Source: Paenibacillus sp. PAMC 26794 (lineage in GTDB: Bacteria > Bacillota > Bacilli > Paenibacillales > Paenibacillaceae). Taken from it: 64,000 nucleotides of DNA. The notes beneath the pieces are model-generated. The model worked only from the letters and a program-made list of their open reading frames with translations, had not been told where the DNA came from and did not search any database. The stretch spans positions 79,410 through 143,409 of the forward strand of contig NZ_ANHX01000022.1 of assembly GCF_000316035.1 (NCBI RefSeq). The letters run 5' to 3'. The first letter of the stretch is position 1. The number at the start of each line of letters is the position of its first letter. Of the stretch, positions 28,205 through 38,692 are shown piece by piece. The translations under genes and the position numbers were made by a program.

Positions 28205-28356
28205 CGTGTTCCTCCTTGTACCCCCTTAAAGCATGAAAAGCCCCTGCATTCAAAAATGTCACCGATCCGAACTCGCACCGACTCATTTTATCCGACAGAA
28301 GCTCTCCATTCATTACTTAAACGGTGAATAAGTGCTTTTCGTCAAGTGATCCTGAC

Positions 28357-29811
28357 TTAGTATGCTCTTGCAAACACAACCGTGTGTTCTGCCTGTTCAC
28401 CACAAGCCAGGCACGTATGCTTTTCTTCCGCAGGCTGGAACGGAATGTTCCGGCTTGTTGCACCTGTGACTTCTCTTACTTTATCTTCGCAAGCTTCTGA
28501 ACCGCACCATCCGGCCAGTGTAAACCCGCGTTTATTTTCCATCAGTTCTTTCATCTCATCGAGTGTATCCACGGAGTAGAAGTTATCCGACATAAATGTG
28601 CGAGCACGCTCTAACATATCTACCTGAATCTGTGTCAACATAGCCTGGATCTCTTCTACCAGGTTCGCTTGTTCTACCACTTTCTTCTCACCTGTGATCC
28701 GTGATACGAGTACACAAACGCCATTTTCCATATCACGTGGACCAATCTCCAGACGAATCGGAACACCGCGCATCTCGTATTCATTGAATTTCCAACCTGG
28801 GCGAACATCGCTGCGATCATCCATTTTCACACGAACTCCAGCTTTTTTCAACTCAGTGAACAACTCATCTGCACGCCCAACAACAGCATCACGCGTTTTC
28901 GGAGGTCCAATTGGAATCATGACCACTTGCGTTGGTGCGACTTTAGGAGGAAGTACGAGACCACGGTCATCTCCGTGAACCATAATTAATGCACCGATCA
29001 AACGTGTGCTTACTCCCCATGAAGTAGTGTAAGCCAGCTCGAGCACATTATTCCGGCTAAGATACTGGATTTCAAATGCTTTTGCAAAGTTCGTCCCCAT
29101 ATAGTGAGATGTACCTGCTTGTACTGCACGTCCATCCTTCATCATGGCTTCGATCGAGTACGTATCCACCGCACCCGCAAACTTCTCGGACTTGGTTTTC
29201 TGACCCACAATTACAGGAATAGCCAAGTATTCCTCAACCACTTCGCGATAAATCTCAAGCATTTTCATCGTTTCTTCACGTGCTTCTTCTTCCGTCTCAT
29301 GCGCTGTATGACCTTCCTGCCACAGGAACTCAGTTGTGCGAAGGAAAGGCAACGTTCTTTTTTCCCAACGAACTACGTTAGCCCACTGGTTGATCAGTAC
29401 CGGAAGATCCCGATAAGACTGAATCCACTTGGAATACATGTGACCAATAATCGTTTCGGATGTAGGACGGATTGCCAGACGTTCTTCCAGTTTCTCTCCG
29501 CCAGCTTCCGTAACCCATGGTAATTCAGGGTTGAAACCTTCCACGTGCTCTTTTTCCTTTTGAAAGAAGCTCTCAGGAATGAACATCGGGAAGTATGCGT
29601 TGCGATGACCCGTTTCCCGGAAACGACGATCCAACTCATCCTTAATATGTTCCCAGATTTCAAATCCGTCTGGTTTGAACACAATACAACCGCGTACGGG
29701 TGCATAGTCCATGAGATCAGCTTTTTTGATAACATCAATGTACCAGCGTGAGAAATCCTCACCCTGTGGTGTGATTTCAGTCACAAACTGTTTATCATTT
29801 TCCTTTGACAT
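28357..29811 (-). CDS. proS: Proline-tRNA ligase, short (type 3, archaeal/eukaryotic-like) form
   Basis: ProRS charges tRNA-Pro. The 484-residue protein starts MSKENDKQFV (29811) and has class II motif 2 around RWEKRTLPFLRTTEFLWQEGH, cut here to show the fRxTEF core, followed by the anticodon domain. It lacks the ~180-residue editing insertion of bacterial-type ProRS. It has a C-terminal domain with two Cys pairs (CGSEAC, CLAC) and ends in Tyr, both signs of type 3 enzymes. The B. subtilis gene at this locus is the ~564-residue bacterial type, so a lineage-level replacement is likely. Confidence 0.95.
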   Translation of the reverse strand: MSKENDKQFVTEITPQGEDFSRWYIDVIKKADLMDYAPVRGCIVFKPDGFEIWEHIKDELDRRFRETGHRNAYFPMFIPESFFQKEKEHVEGFNPELPWVTEAGGEKLEERLAIRPTSETIIGHMYSKWIQSYRDLPVLINQWANVVRWEKRTLPFLRTTEFLWQEGHTAHETEEEAREETMKMLEIYREVVEEYLAIPVIVGQKTKSEKFAGAVDTYSIEAMMKDGRAVQAGTSHYMGTNFAKAFEIQYLSRNNVLELAYTTSWGVSTRLIGALIMVHGDDRGLVLPPKVAPTQVVMIPIGPPKTRDAVVGRADELFTELKKAGVRVKMDDRSDVRPGWKFNEYEMRGVPIRLEIGPRDMENGVCVLVSRITGEKKVVEQANLVEEIQAMLTQIQVDMLERARTFMSDNFYSVDTLDEMKELMENKRGFTLAGWCGSEACEDKVREVTGATSRNIPFQPAEEKHTCLACGEQAEHTVVFARAY

Positions 29812-29873
29812 AAGACTCCAGCGTCCTCCCATAACGACTATCTCTGAATGTCCAGAGCATAGTCCAACCGTAA

Positions 29874-31145
29874 TTATCCGTTAATTAAACGTAATATATC
29901 ATTGTATGTTACTGCCAGCATCAACACAAACAACATCGCAAATCCGATGAAATGCACCATGCCTTCGCGATTGGGATCAACAGGTCTGCCGCGCAGCGCT
30001 TCAATTCCCAAAAATACCAGACGGCTGCCGTCCAATGCAGGTATTGGTAGCAGGTTGAAAATCCCAAGGTACAGACTCAAAATTGCTGCCCATCTCGTTA
30101 ACTGTTCAATCCCTTGTTTAGCAATCTGCCCTGTCACTTCAAATGTACGAACTGGGCCACCAATATCATCCATGTTGAATTGATTGATCAGATGTTTAAA
30201 ACCTTCAAATATTATTTTGGTTGTATCAACCATGGCCACGCCTGAGACTTTAAATGTCTCTACAAATCCAACAGATCGGGTTGGTAACGTAGGTACGATT
30301 CCCACTTTACCGCCCTCTTGTCCTTCTACAGCACGTGGAGTAATCGTTATATTAAACGTATCCGAACCCCGGCGCAGCGTCCATTCCATCGGCTTGTCTT
30401 TGGAATCGGCAATCATCGACACCATTTTTTGTGAATCCGTACCAATAACAGTACCATTGATCGTCTCAATAATATCGCCCTTTTGCAGGTTCGCCTGATC
30501 GGCTGCCCCACCTTCAAGCACTTCACCAATTTGAAGATTTTTCGGGTTTTCCACCGGAACTCCTGCCATCTGCGCATATACAGCAAACAGCACAAAGGCC
30601 AAGATAAAGTTCATCAGAGGTCCCGCAAAAATAGCCAATGCACGCTGTCCAACGGTTTTGCTGCCGAATTGACGATCTTTCGGTGCAATCTGCGTTTGTT
30701 TACCACGACTTACCAACATTGCTTGAGGATGAATACGATACTCCTGAATCTCTCCATCTACATCGAGTTGAAGCTTCAGCGCTCTCTCCATATCAATGGA
30801 GATGACTTCACCACGTATTACATTTTTACGGTTATCCAACTGATCCAGATAGATCATCTTCACCTGGTCATCCGCTGATCTTACCGCGATGGTCTGTCCT
30901 TCCTGGATCTCTACCAGTTCCGGATCTTCCCCTGCCATTCGTGCATATCCACCAAAAGGCAACAAACGCAATGTAAACTGGGTCTCGTTTCTTTTATATG
31001 AGAACAATTTGGGACCAAAACCGATCGCAAACTCCCGTACAAGAATACCGGCGCGTTTGGCAAAATAATAATGCCCCCATTCATGAACCGTCACGATGAC
31101 AAAGAACATGAGCACCGTTAGAAATACCACTTGTATGGTTTCCAA
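29874..31145 (-). CDS. rseP: Site-2 protease RseP/RasP
   Basis: This 423-residue membrane metalloprotease cleaves transmembrane segments of anti-sigma factors and leftover signal peptides. The zinc motif HEWGH (H21, E22, H25) lies in the first membrane span. The third metal ligand is in LLPIPALDGSRL. A PDZ domain lies in the middle (about 205-275, QIGEVLEGGAADQANLQ...). Hydrophobic spans sit at residues 5-20, 165-190, about 350 and about 400. The start is TTG with AGGAGG upstream. The dxr-rseP-proS-polC order is as in Bacillus. Confidence 0.95.
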   Translation of the reverse strand: METIQVVFLTVLMFFVIVTVHEWGHYYFAKRAGILVREFAIGFGPKLFSYKRNETQFTLRLLPFGGYARMAGEDPELVEIQEGQTIAVRSADDQVKMIYLDQLDNRKNVIRGEVISIDMERALKLQLDVDGEIQEYRIHPQAMLVSRGKQTQIAPKDRQFGSKTVGQRALAIFAGPLMNFILAFVLFAVYAQMAGVPVENPKNLQIGEVLEGGAADQANLQKGDIIETINGTVIGTDSQKMVSMIADSKDKPMEWTLRRGSDTFNITITPRAVEGQEGGKVGIVPTLPTRSVGFVETFKVSGVAMVDTTKIIFEGFKHLINQFNMDDIGGPVRTFEVTGQIAKQGIEQLTRWAAILSLYLGIFNLLPIPALDGSRLVFLGIEALRGRPVDPNREGMVHFIGFAMLFVLMLAVTYNDILRLING

Positions 31146-31258
31146 TCCCTATCCATCCTCCTTCACGGCACATACCGCAGTCTGTCCCTCTAGATTATCA
31201 TTATTCTCTGATGCCGCACAAGAGAATCACTTCTTCCAATTTGTTATGAAAAAAGAGA

Positions 31259-32398
31259 TTACAGACTGGCCGCAAGCTTACGGCTCTCCTGATCACAACG
31301 CGCGATCTCCTGCAGATCAGGCTCGTCCACATTGTGGTGTGCTTCCAGCACAGAAGCAATAATATCTTCTATTTTAAGGAATGAAATCTCTTTACGCAAG
31401 AAACGGGCTACAGCAACCTCGTTGGCTGCATTAAACGCCGTTGTTGCGGTTCCTCCCATTTTACCACACTCATACGCCATTCTTAAACACGGGAACCGTT
31501 CCATATCCATCTCACGGAAATGTAATTTCCCAGCTTGAGCAAGAGACAGGCGCTGTGCCGGTGATGGCAAGCGGTCAGGGTAAGTCAGTGCATATTGAAT
31601 GGGAACTCGCATATCCGGATTCCCCAGTTGTGCGATGATGCTTGTGTCATCAAATTCCACATAGGAATGAATAACACTCTCTGGGTGAAGCAATACATTA
31701 ATTTGATCATATCGAAGACCAAATAACCAATGTGCTTCAATGACCTCGAGACCCTTGTTAACCATCGTTGCCGAGTCTATCGTAATTTTGGACCCCATTG
31801 ACCAATTTGGATGTTTAAGCGCATCCTCTATAGTCACGCTCTTCAACTGTTCACGGGTAAGATCACGGAATGATCCACCTGAAGCGGTGAGCGTAATGCC
31901 TGCCAAGCGTTCTCTGTTTTCACCATTCAAGCATTGGAATATCGCAGAGTGCTCACTATCAACAGGCAATAAAGAGACTCCTTTTGCAGCCGCTCTTGTC
32001 GTGACGATATGACCCGCTGTAACCAATGTCTCCTTGTTGGCCAGTCCGATCTGTTTGCCTGCATCTATGGCAGCAAGTGTTGACTCCAATCCAACACTGC
32101 CCACCACCGCTGTAACAACCGTATGCGCATCGGTTCCTGCCGCAACTTCTACGAGTCCTTCTGTGCCATAAAACAGTTGCGTTCCTGCAGGCAGATGTGG
32201 AGCTACCTTCTCCGCCAGTTCTTTGGACCCCACTGATACTTTCTTCGGCCGGTAACGTTTGGTTTGTTCGATCAGCAGGTCTGTATTGCCTCCGGCAGCC
32301 AGTCCCTCCACTTGAAAGAGTTCTGGATGCATGTCAACTACATCCAGTGTCTGGGTTCCAATGGAACCGGTTGACCCAAGAATCGCAATTTTTTTCAT
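31259..32398 (-). CDS. dxr: 1-deoxy-D-xylulose-5-phosphate reductoisomerase
   Basis: Dxr makes 2-C-methyl-D-erythritol 4-phosphate, the second step of the MEP isoprenoid pathway. The 379-residue protein begins MKKIAILGSTGSIGTQTLD (NADPH fold) and has the metal and substrate motifs SEHSAIFQC and TASGGSFRD. I chose ATG at 32398 with GAGGTG upstream; a 4-residue extension is ignored. Together with uppS it supports the undecaprenyl carrier for wall synthesis. Confidence 0.97.
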   Translation of the reverse strand: MKKIAILGSTGSIGTQTLDVVDMHPELFQVEGLAAGGNTDLLIEQTKRYRPKKVSVGSKELAEKVAPHLPAGTQLFYGTEGLVEVAAGTDAHTVVTAVVGSVGLESTLAAIDAGKQIGLANKETLVTAGHIVTTRAAAKGVSLLPVDSEHSAIFQCLNGENRERLAGITLTASGGSFRDLTREQLKSVTIEDALKHPNWSMGSKITIDSATMVNKGLEVIEAHWLFGLRYDQINVLLHPESVIHSYVEFDDTSIIAQLGNPDMRVPIQYALTYPDRLPSPAQRLSLAQAGKLHFREMDMERFPCLRMAYECGKMGGTATTAFNAANEVAVARFLRKEISFLKIEDIIASVLEAHHNVDEPDLQEIARCDQESRKLAASL

Positions 32399-32468
32399 GC
32401 TGCACCTCATTTTTAATTATCCAATGCCTACGGCGAACAATGCTGTTATTTCAGACTCATGTTCTTCT

Positions 32469-33263
32469 TTAGTAGGGCAGTAGCATTAGTATATGTACGA
32501 ATGGAAAAACAACAATCCAGCTGTCGCACCGATCAAGAATGCCTCCATGCCCAGGGAGAAGACTGCCTGAATCCTTGATATTATATACACGTTTGTATGC
32601 AGACTGGATCAAGTCACCCATCTGACCTACAACTGCACAGGCAATTCCGATCACAATCGCTCTCTGCCAGGAAAGCAAACCATCTGATACTAATGCAAAA
32701 ATAACAGAAGTAACAATTGCAATTACAATGCCACCCAGTGCACCCTCTATAGTCTTGTTTGGACTGATGGAAGGCCACAGTTTGTTTTTACCCATTAGTT
32801 TCCCTACAAAATAAGCTCCTGCATCACTGGCCCATATGGAGCCCAGTAACAGGAACGTCCAGAACAACCCATGTTGCAGATGTCTGGATTCTGCAATGTA
32901 ATAGAAACCGATACCTATATACAACACACCGAGGAAAAGCATGGCCACTGTATTCACGGGAACCTTATTTTTGGTGACAACCGAAGCTGTCATCAGTACA
33001 AGCATTACTATCCAGATGACCTGAAATAAGGATAGCGGTCTTGCCTCCCAAAGCATTTCCCAAGGAAACACAATGGCAAACACACCAGCATATCCAATCA
33101 GGGCCACACCTGAAAAAGGCATCACCCCGGTCATTTTAACAAATTCATAATAACCGATGAGAGCCATAAGCAATACCAAACCATGGTACCAGGGTCCGCC
33201 CAGCATGCAAAAACCTAAAAACAACACACCTGCTATGATTCCTGTCGTTAATCGCTGTTTCAA
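32469..33263 (-). CDS. cdsA: Phosphatidate cytidylyltransferase
   Basis: CdsA makes CDP-diacylglycerol for phospholipid synthesis. The ~264-residue protein has seven or eight hydrophobic spans and the C-terminal CDP-diglyceride synthase signature SAYKRVYNIKDSG..LPGHGGILDRCDS. The first ATG (33272) touches GGAGG directly, so I prefer the TTG three codons in (33263, MKQRLTTGIIAG), which gives 9-nt spacing. It lies 16 nt after uppS. Confidence 0.94.
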   Translation of the reverse strand: MKQRLTTGIIAGVLFLGFCMLGGPWYHGLVLLMALIGYYEFVKMTGVMPFSGVALIGYAGVFAIVFPWEMLWEARPLSLFQVIWIVMLVLMTASVVTKNKVPVNTVAMLFLGVLYIGIGFYYIAESRHLQHGLFWTFLLLGSIWASDAGAYFVGKLMGKNKLWPSISPNKTIEGALGGIVIAIVTSVIFALVSDGLLSWQRAIVIGIACAVVGQMGDLIQSAYKRVYNIKDSGSLLPGHGGILDRCDSWIVVFPFVHILMLLPY

Positions 33264-33279
33264 CGGCTTCATCCTCCAT

Positions 33280-34047
33280 CTATTTCAAACCGCCGTAACG
33301 CCTTGTTCTGCGCTGATATTCGGCTACTGCTTCAAGCAAATGCTTTTTGCCAAATTCGGGCCAGTATATATCCGTAAACCATAATTCACTGTATGCAAGC
33401 TGCCAAAGCATAAAGTTGCTTAATCTCAACTCTCCGCTCGTCCGGATCAGCAGATCCGGATCGGGCATGTCAACCGTTAGCATATGTCTATCAATGAGTT
33501 CAGGTGTTATGTCCTCTGCCGATAGTTCCCCCGATTTCACCTGCAGAGCGATCTGTTTAACACAGTCCGTCATTTCACGACGACTTCCATAGTTCATTGC
33601 AAAGTTCAAAACGAGACCTGTATTATGTTCCGTAAGACGAATGGCTTCCCGCAAGGCATTAATGGTATGAGAAGGTAAATGTTCCTCTTGACCCATCATG
33701 CGAATACGCACATTTTTTTCTATAAGTTCATCCAGCTCTATGGCTAGAAATTCTTGCGGAAGTCGCATCAGAAAATCCACTTCTTCTTTTGGACGCGTCC
33801 AGTTTTCTGTCGAAAAAGCGTACATCGTCAGATATTTGATGCCCAGTTCATCCGCCGCGATGGTCGCACGTTTGACCGCCTTCATGCCATTTTGGTGCCC
33901 GGCTATACGCGGGAGTCCCAAACGTTTGGCCCATCGTCCATTGCCGTCCATGATGATGGCGACGTGCTGCGGGATATTGTCCTCGGATATAGTCAGCGTT
34001 TCCTGCTTGTCAGCCCCATTCCACCACGACCGAACCCGTTTGATCAT
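33280..34047 (-). CDS. uppS: Undecaprenyl diphosphate synthase (isoprenyl transferase)
   Basis: UppS elongates farnesyl diphosphate with isopentenyl units to the C55 carrier lipid of wall synthesis. The 255-residue protein has the cis-prenyltransferase signature IIMDGNGRWAKRLG (catalytic D34) and the C-terminal RTSGELRLSNFMLWQ motif, with DIYWPEF near the end. GGAGG precedes the ATG. It follows frr across a hairpin terminator, so it may have read-through or its own promoter. Confidence 0.97.
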   Translation of the reverse strand: MIKRVRSWWNGADKQETLTISEDNIPQHVAIIMDGNGRWAKRLGLPRIAGHQNGMKAVKRATIAADELGIKYLTMYAFSTENWTRPKEEVDFLMRLPQEFLAIELDELIEKNVRIRMMGQEEHLPSHTINALREAIRLTEHNTGLVLNFAMNYGSRREMTDCVKQIALQVKSGELSAEDITPELIDRHMLTVDMPDPDLLIRTSGELRLSNFMLWQLAYSELWFTDIYWPEFGKKHLLEAVAEYQRRTRRYGGLK

Positions 34048-34092
34048 TCCTGTTCCTCCAAAATCCCTGAAGTTTCTTTATCTGAAGCTTGG

Positions 34093-34137
34093 AAAAAGAG
34101 ACAAAACCCCACCGTATTGGAGGGGCTGCGCTTGTCT
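34093..34137 (-). terminator. Hairpin terminator after frr
   Basis: In the minus-strand RNA AGACAA/TTGTCT encloses CCCC/GGGG and CC/GG stems (about 34102-34136), with an internal loop, and is followed by CTTTTTCC. It begins at the frr stop codon and lies before uppS, so it may partly separate the two. Confidence 0.55.
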
Positions 34138-34690
34138 TACACTTCCATGATTTCTTTTTCTTTGGCAGCGAGTACCTTATCGACTTCAGCAATAAACTTG
34201 TCGGTCGATTTTTGGATATCATCCTGATGTCTCCGGGATTCATCCTCGGAAATATCTGACTTTTCCATTTTCTTGATGTCATCATTCGCGTCACGGCGAA
34301 TGTTACGAATCGCTACTTTACCTTCTTCACCGAACTTCTTCGTCAGCTTAACAAGTTCCGCTCTACGTTCTTCCGTCAATGCCGGAATAGACAAACGGAT
34401 CATGCTACCATCATTGGCTGGAGTAAGACCCAGATCTGATTTCATGATGGCACGCTCGATGTCACCCATGGAGGATTTGTCCCAAGGCTGAATCATCAAT
34501 GTACGGGAATCCGGAGTACTGATATTAGCGAGTTGATTCAATGGCGTCATTGCCCCATAATACTCTACCTGAATTCGGTCCAGAAGAGCTGGAGTTGCGC
34601 GGCCTGCACGCAAAGTAGCCAGGTCACGACGCAATGCTTGAATTGCTTTTTCCATACGCTCTTCGGCATGTTGTTTAACCGCTTGTGGCA

Positions 34691-34691
<1 letters not shown>
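34137..34691 (-). CDS. frr: Ribosome recycling factor
   Basis: RRF splits post-termination ribosomes together with EF-G. The 184-residue protein ([17 protein letters not shown]) has usual length, the three-helix-bundle pattern and the conserved [11 protein letters not shown] and VRNI-like ([12 protein letters not shown]) segments. Its ATG overlaps the pyrH stop by one base (TAATG). Confidence 0.98.
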
Positions 34692-35419
<728 letters not shown>

Positions 35420-35493
35420 TTATTCACCCTCCACTTTGAATCGAACACGCTTGGTGTTCAACCAACAAAACTTCTCGCGCATGGCCTCCTACT

Positions 35494-35521
35494 TAAAAAG
35501 AAAGGAACACAGTTGTGTTCC
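35494..35521 (-). terminator. Intrinsic terminator after tsf
   Basis: A perfect 8-bp GGAACACA stem (35504-35511 with 35514-35521) is followed by TTTCTTTTT on the minus strand. It lies about 130 nt past the tsf stop. Confidence 0.85.
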
Positions 35522-35651
35522 GCTCTTTTAGGAAAAACGTTTAACCGGTAAGGCACTGTTTTCCTGAGATATAAGGGAGTCTACGCTTCGAAGTTTTATC
35601 ATTCTTATATCTTCGAAAATCAATTCTGCTCGCCGGTTTATAGAAACCGTC

Positions 35652-36302
35652 TTATTTGTTTACTTGGGACATTACTTCTTCTACGAAGTTGTCTACTTTT
35701 TTCTCAAGACCCTCACCCAGTTCGTAACGAACGAAACGACGGATGGAGATGTTTTCACCAATTTGGCTGATTTTTTCATTCAGCAATTGAGAGATCGTTT
35801 TGTCTGGATCTTTAACGAAAGTTTGTTCCATCAGGCAGTACTCTTCGTAGTATTTACCGATACGGCCTTCAACCATTTTTTCAATGATTTTCTCTGGTTT
35901 GCCTTCGTTAAGAGCTTGAGCTTTCAGGATTTCTTTTTCTTTTTCCAGCTCATCTGTAGGAACTTCTTCGCGTTTAACGAATTTAGGATTAGCTGCAGCG
36001 ATTTGCATAGCTACATCTTTAACGAAATCCTTAAATTGATCCGTTTTACCAACGAAGTCAGTTTCACAGTTAACTTCAACCAAGACACCAATGCGTCCAC
36101 CAGCGTGGATGTAAGATTCTACAACGCCTTCAGTTGCTGCACGGCCTGCTTTGCTTGCTGCTGCAGAAAGACCTTTCTCACGCAATAATTCAGCCGCTTT
36201 TGTTACATCACCGTTTGCTTCTTCCAGTGCTTTTTTGCAATCGAGCATACCAGCGCCCGTTCTTTCGCGAAGTTCTTTTACTGCACTCGCATTAACTGCC
36301 AT
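35652..36302 (-). CDS. tsf: Elongation factor Ts
   Basis: EF-Ts is the nucleotide exchange factor of EF-Tu. The 216-residue protein has the N-terminal UBA-like domain ([19 protein letters not shown]) and the NCETDFV motif that contacts EF-Tu. It is the short Bacillota form, with one core repeat. GGAGGG precedes the ATG. It follows rpsB across a short terminator. Confidence 0.98.
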   Translation of the reverse strand: MAVNASAVKELRERTGAGMLDCKKALEEANGDVTKAAELLREKGLSAAASKAGRAATEGVVESYIHAGGRIGVLVEVNCETDFVGKTDQFKDFVKDVAMQIAAANPKFVKREEVPTDELEKEKEILKAQALNEGKPEKIIEKMVEGRIGKYYEEYCLMEQTFVKDPDKTISQLLNEKISQIGENISIRRFVRYELGEGLEKKVDNFVEEVMSQVNK

Positions 36303-36342
36303 TATAAATTCCCTCCAACATTAAGTATTGTACGTACACTCT

Positions 36343-36375
36343 AAAAAAAGGGCAGTGAGAGGTTATCCACCTGCC
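36343..36375 (-). terminator. Intercistronic terminator between rpsB and tsf
   Basis: A GGCAG/CTGCC stem (36351-36355 with 36371-36375) with further inner pairing is followed by CTTTTTTT on the minus strand. It lies about 40 nt past rpsB and probably reduces tsf relative to rpsB. Confidence 0.65.
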
Positions 36376-36417
36376 AACCACCCTTTTAATTTAGTTTATA
36401 ACATATGTTCGAATCTA

Positions 36418-37116
36418 TTAAGCGGAAGTTTCTTCGCCTTGGTTAGCTTCGATTACAGCATCAGCCATTTTACCTGTCAGCAATTTAACAGCGCGGATCG
36501 CGTCGTCATTACCTGGGATAACATAATCGATCTCATCCGGATCGCAGTTAGTATCAACGATACCTACAATTGGGATACCCAATTTGCGAGCTTCCGCAAC
36601 AGCGATACGCTCTTTGCGTGGATCGATGATGAACAGGGCGCTTGGCAGGCCTTTCATATTTTTAATACCGCCCAAGAATTTCTCCAGACGATCTTTTTCT
36701 TTGCGAAGCAAGATTACTTCTTTTTTAGGCAATACAGCGAATGTACCGTCTTCTTCCCAAGCTTCCAACTGTTTCAAACGATCAATACGTTTTTGAATAG
36801 TTTGGAAGTTAGTCAGGGTACCGCCGAGCCAGCGTTGGTTAATGTAGAATTGACCAGCACGTTCAGCTTCTTCTTTAACAGAATCTTGAGCTTGTTTCTT
36901 AGTGCCCACGAAAAGAATTTTACCATTCTCTCCTGCGATTCCTTTAACGAAATTGTAAGCCTCTTCGACTTTTTTCACCGTTTTTTGCAAATCGATGATA
37001 TAAATTCCGTTTCTTTCAGTGAAGATATAACGATCCATTTTTGGGTTCCAACGACGAGTTTGGTGACCGAAGTGTACCCCAGCTTCGAGAAGCTGCTTCA
37101 TGGAGATTACTGCCAT
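36418..37116 (-). CDS. rpsB: 30S ribosomal protein S2
   Basis: S2 is the last-assembling small-subunit protein. The 232-residue protein ([19 protein letters not shown]) has usual length and the [20 protein letters not shown] and [11 protein letters not shown] segments. I chose ATG at 37116 with AGGAGGTG upstream; a 39-residue extension into the leader is rejected. It is driven by an extended -10 promoter with a ~120-nt leader. Confidence 0.98.
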   Translation of the reverse strand: MAVISMKQLLEAGVHFGHQTRRWNPKMDRYIFTERNGIYIIDLQKTVKKVEEAYNFVKGIAGENGKILFVGTKKQAQDSVKEEAERAGQFYINQRWLGGTLTNFQTIQKRIDRLKQLEAWEEDGTFAVLPKKEVILLRKEKDRLEKFLGGIKNMKGLPSALFIIDPRKERIAVAEARKLGIPIVGIVDTNCDPDEIDYVIPGNDDAIRAVKLLTGKMADAVIEANQGEETSA

Positions 37117-37241
37117 CTTCACACACCTCCTAATATGGTTTTTATTGTGTCCTCCGCCGGCATCATTTTTCGCCAAGACTCTCCATAAGGAAAGCACCCT
37201 CAACAAAATTAGCACATGCGTGTGTTTTAACACCGTTATCT

Positions 37242-37270
37242 AATATAGCATAACTGACTGTCCGATGCAA
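37242..37270 (-). promoter_or_regulatory. Sigma-A promoter of rpsB
   Basis: On the minus strand TTGCAT (37265-37270) and TATATT (37242-37247) are 17 nt apart, with TGC before the -10 (extended TGn). Confidence 0.7.
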
Positions 37271-37388
37271 CAGTCTTTGAAGCTAAAATCTACTTTTCGT
37301 TTTTTGCTAGTATCGAATCATTTTAAACTTGATATGTAACTCAGGCGCTAATTATTATCAGGCTTTGAAAATGTACCGTTTAATACGC

Positions 37389-37426
37389 AAAAACCGTCTT
37401 GTCCGAGCATGCTCAGTTTGACGGTT
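37389..37426 (-). terminator. Terminator at the end of the fla/che-sigD cluster
   Basis: AACCGTC/GACGGTT arms (about 37392-37398 with 37420-37426) enclose a GAGCATGCTC palindrome and are followed by TTTTTGCG on the minus strand. The 5' arm overlaps the last codons of the preceding gene. It marks the end of the motility cluster. Confidence 0.8.
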
Positions 37427-38039
37427 CTTTCGTAATTTTTGCGATAATGGATTTGAAACTTTCGCCTTTTTCAAGCGCATAGGTACCCACTTGGATTTTG
37501 GTATTGATTCGCTCAGCCTTGCCAGCCTTTATGAATGCTTGAGCATCATCTACGATTCCCGCAGTTTTTAAGTTTGCTGCAACGATCGCCAGACTGTTGC
37601 CTGAACGTACTTTGAATGATACTGTTGCGCCTTTCGGATTGCTCGGCGTTATAGGTTCTGTTGTTTTCGGCTCAGTTATCTCTTTCTGCCCTTCAACTTC
37701 ACTTGTAGAAGGCTCTTGTGGCTTCTCAGGCTCTGCAGGTGTTTCCGTAGAGGTTACTGATTCAGGCGGTGTTGCTGTTTCCCCTTGCAACTCACTGCTT
37801 TCTTGCTTTTTCTTCTCTACCCACTCAGCTTCTGTGTACAATTCCTCTTCAGAACCGACCACCTTCATATCCAGGCTTTTTGCGGCTGTTTCCAGCTGTT
37901 CTTTCGTCATATTGGCGGTCTGCTCAGGGTCAAGATTACTATCAGATAATGCATTTTGTCCTACTATGGCCAGTTGAAGCAAAACTGCACCAATAATCAT
38001 ACCACTCCCCAGACCAATCCATAAGGATCGCTTGTCCAT
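37413..38039 (-). CDS. Membrane-anchored protein with LysM/YceG-like C-terminal domain
   Basis: This 208-residue protein has one N-terminal membrane span (LWIGLGSGMIIGAVLLQLAI), a ~70-residue Glu/Pro/Thr/Ser-rich spacer (about 75-135) and a C-terminal domain of ~65 residues with VSFKVRSGNSLAIVAANLK. That domain resembles the LysM-like part of MltG/YceG endolytic transglycosylases. The transglycosylase catalytic domain itself is absent. It probably sits outside the membrane near the wall. It is the last gene before the terminator; B. subtilis has no gene between swrB and rpsB. Confidence 0.75.
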   Translation of the reverse strand: MDKRSLWIGLGSGMIIGAVLLQLAIVGQNALSDSNLDPEQTANMTKEQLETAAKSLDMKVVGSEEELYTEAEWVEKKKQESSELQGETATPPESVTSTETPAEPEKPQEPSTSEVEGQKEITEPKTTEPITPSNPKGATVSFKVRSGNSLAIVAANLKTAGIVDDAQAFIKAGKAERINTKIQVGTYALEKGESFKSIIAKITKEPSN

Positions 38040-38042
38040 GAC

Positions 38043-38627
38043 TTAGCTTTCCTCCCGTTCTGCCAGTTGCAGTATTAACTGTACCTCACCACGCTGAATG
38101 CCTGTCTGCTTGGATATGGCATCCATCGACTTACCTTCAGCATGTAGATTAAAGAGTTCTGCATATCGATCTTTAATCGATTCACGCCCAGGCAAAGATT
38201 CGACTTCACTGGTCTGTAGGTCTGCTTCTAACGCCTGCTGGGCCGCCTCTGCTTGTACACTTTTCACGAGTGCTTGTGCTTGCAAACCTTCGGAAGATTG
38301 TACGGATACATCACCGGAATGTGGAACAGGTGATGCGACAGCTTCGTTCTTTTTGCTCTGTTCCAGCTGATCCAACCGCTGCTGTAATTCCTGAAGTTGC
38401 AATTGCATACGTTGATCAGCTGCTGTCGCTTCTCCCTTCATTTCAGCCACTCGTTGAATAAGAGCATCATTATCATTTTCGATCTCGGTCATGTAGTGTT
38501 CAAGCGTAGATTCCATCTCCTGCACCAGTTGATGCCCAGGCTCTTGCGCCTTGTTTTTCCGAGGCATAATATAAGCGTAGGCGATGGCGCAGGCCCCTAA
38601 TATGACAATAATGATCCATGGTGACAA
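38043..38627 (-). CDS. SwrB-position membrane protein with coiled coil and HTH-like C-terminus
   Basis: This 194-residue protein has an N-terminal span (WIIIVILGACAIAYAYI), a coiled-coil stretch (about 55-95, rich in Gln/Glu/Leu) and a C-terminal helix-turn-helix-like segment KSMDAISKQTGIQRGEVQLI. The layout and place downstream of sigD match SwrB (YlxL), which promotes flagellar export gate activation in B. subtilis. Sequence identity was judged only by layout, so I give no symbol. The start is TTG with AAGGAGAG upstream. Confidence 0.7.
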   Translation of the reverse strand: MSPWIIIVILGACAIAYAYIMPRKNKAQEPGHQLVQEMESTLEHYMTEIENDNDALIQRVAEMKGEATAADQRMQLQLQELQQRLDQLEQSKKNEAVASPVPHSGDVSVQSSEGLQAQALVKSVQAEAAQQALEADLQTSEVESLPGRESIKDRYAELFNLHAEGKSMDAISKQTGIQRGEVQLILQLAEREES

Positions 38628-38692
38628 ATTGGGTTCTCTCCTTCTGATTCAACCATCGGTGCGCAAGACTGCATGTCCATAACAACCATTTA

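Noticed and set aside
29812..29873. T-box leader before proS
   Set aside because: The spacer is only 62 nt and lacks a T-box sequence and terminator.
36328..37188. 286-residue plus-strand frame opposite rpsB
   Set aside because: It is antisense to a certain ribosomal gene, has no family features and spans the rpsB-tsf spacer; it is a codon-bias shadow.
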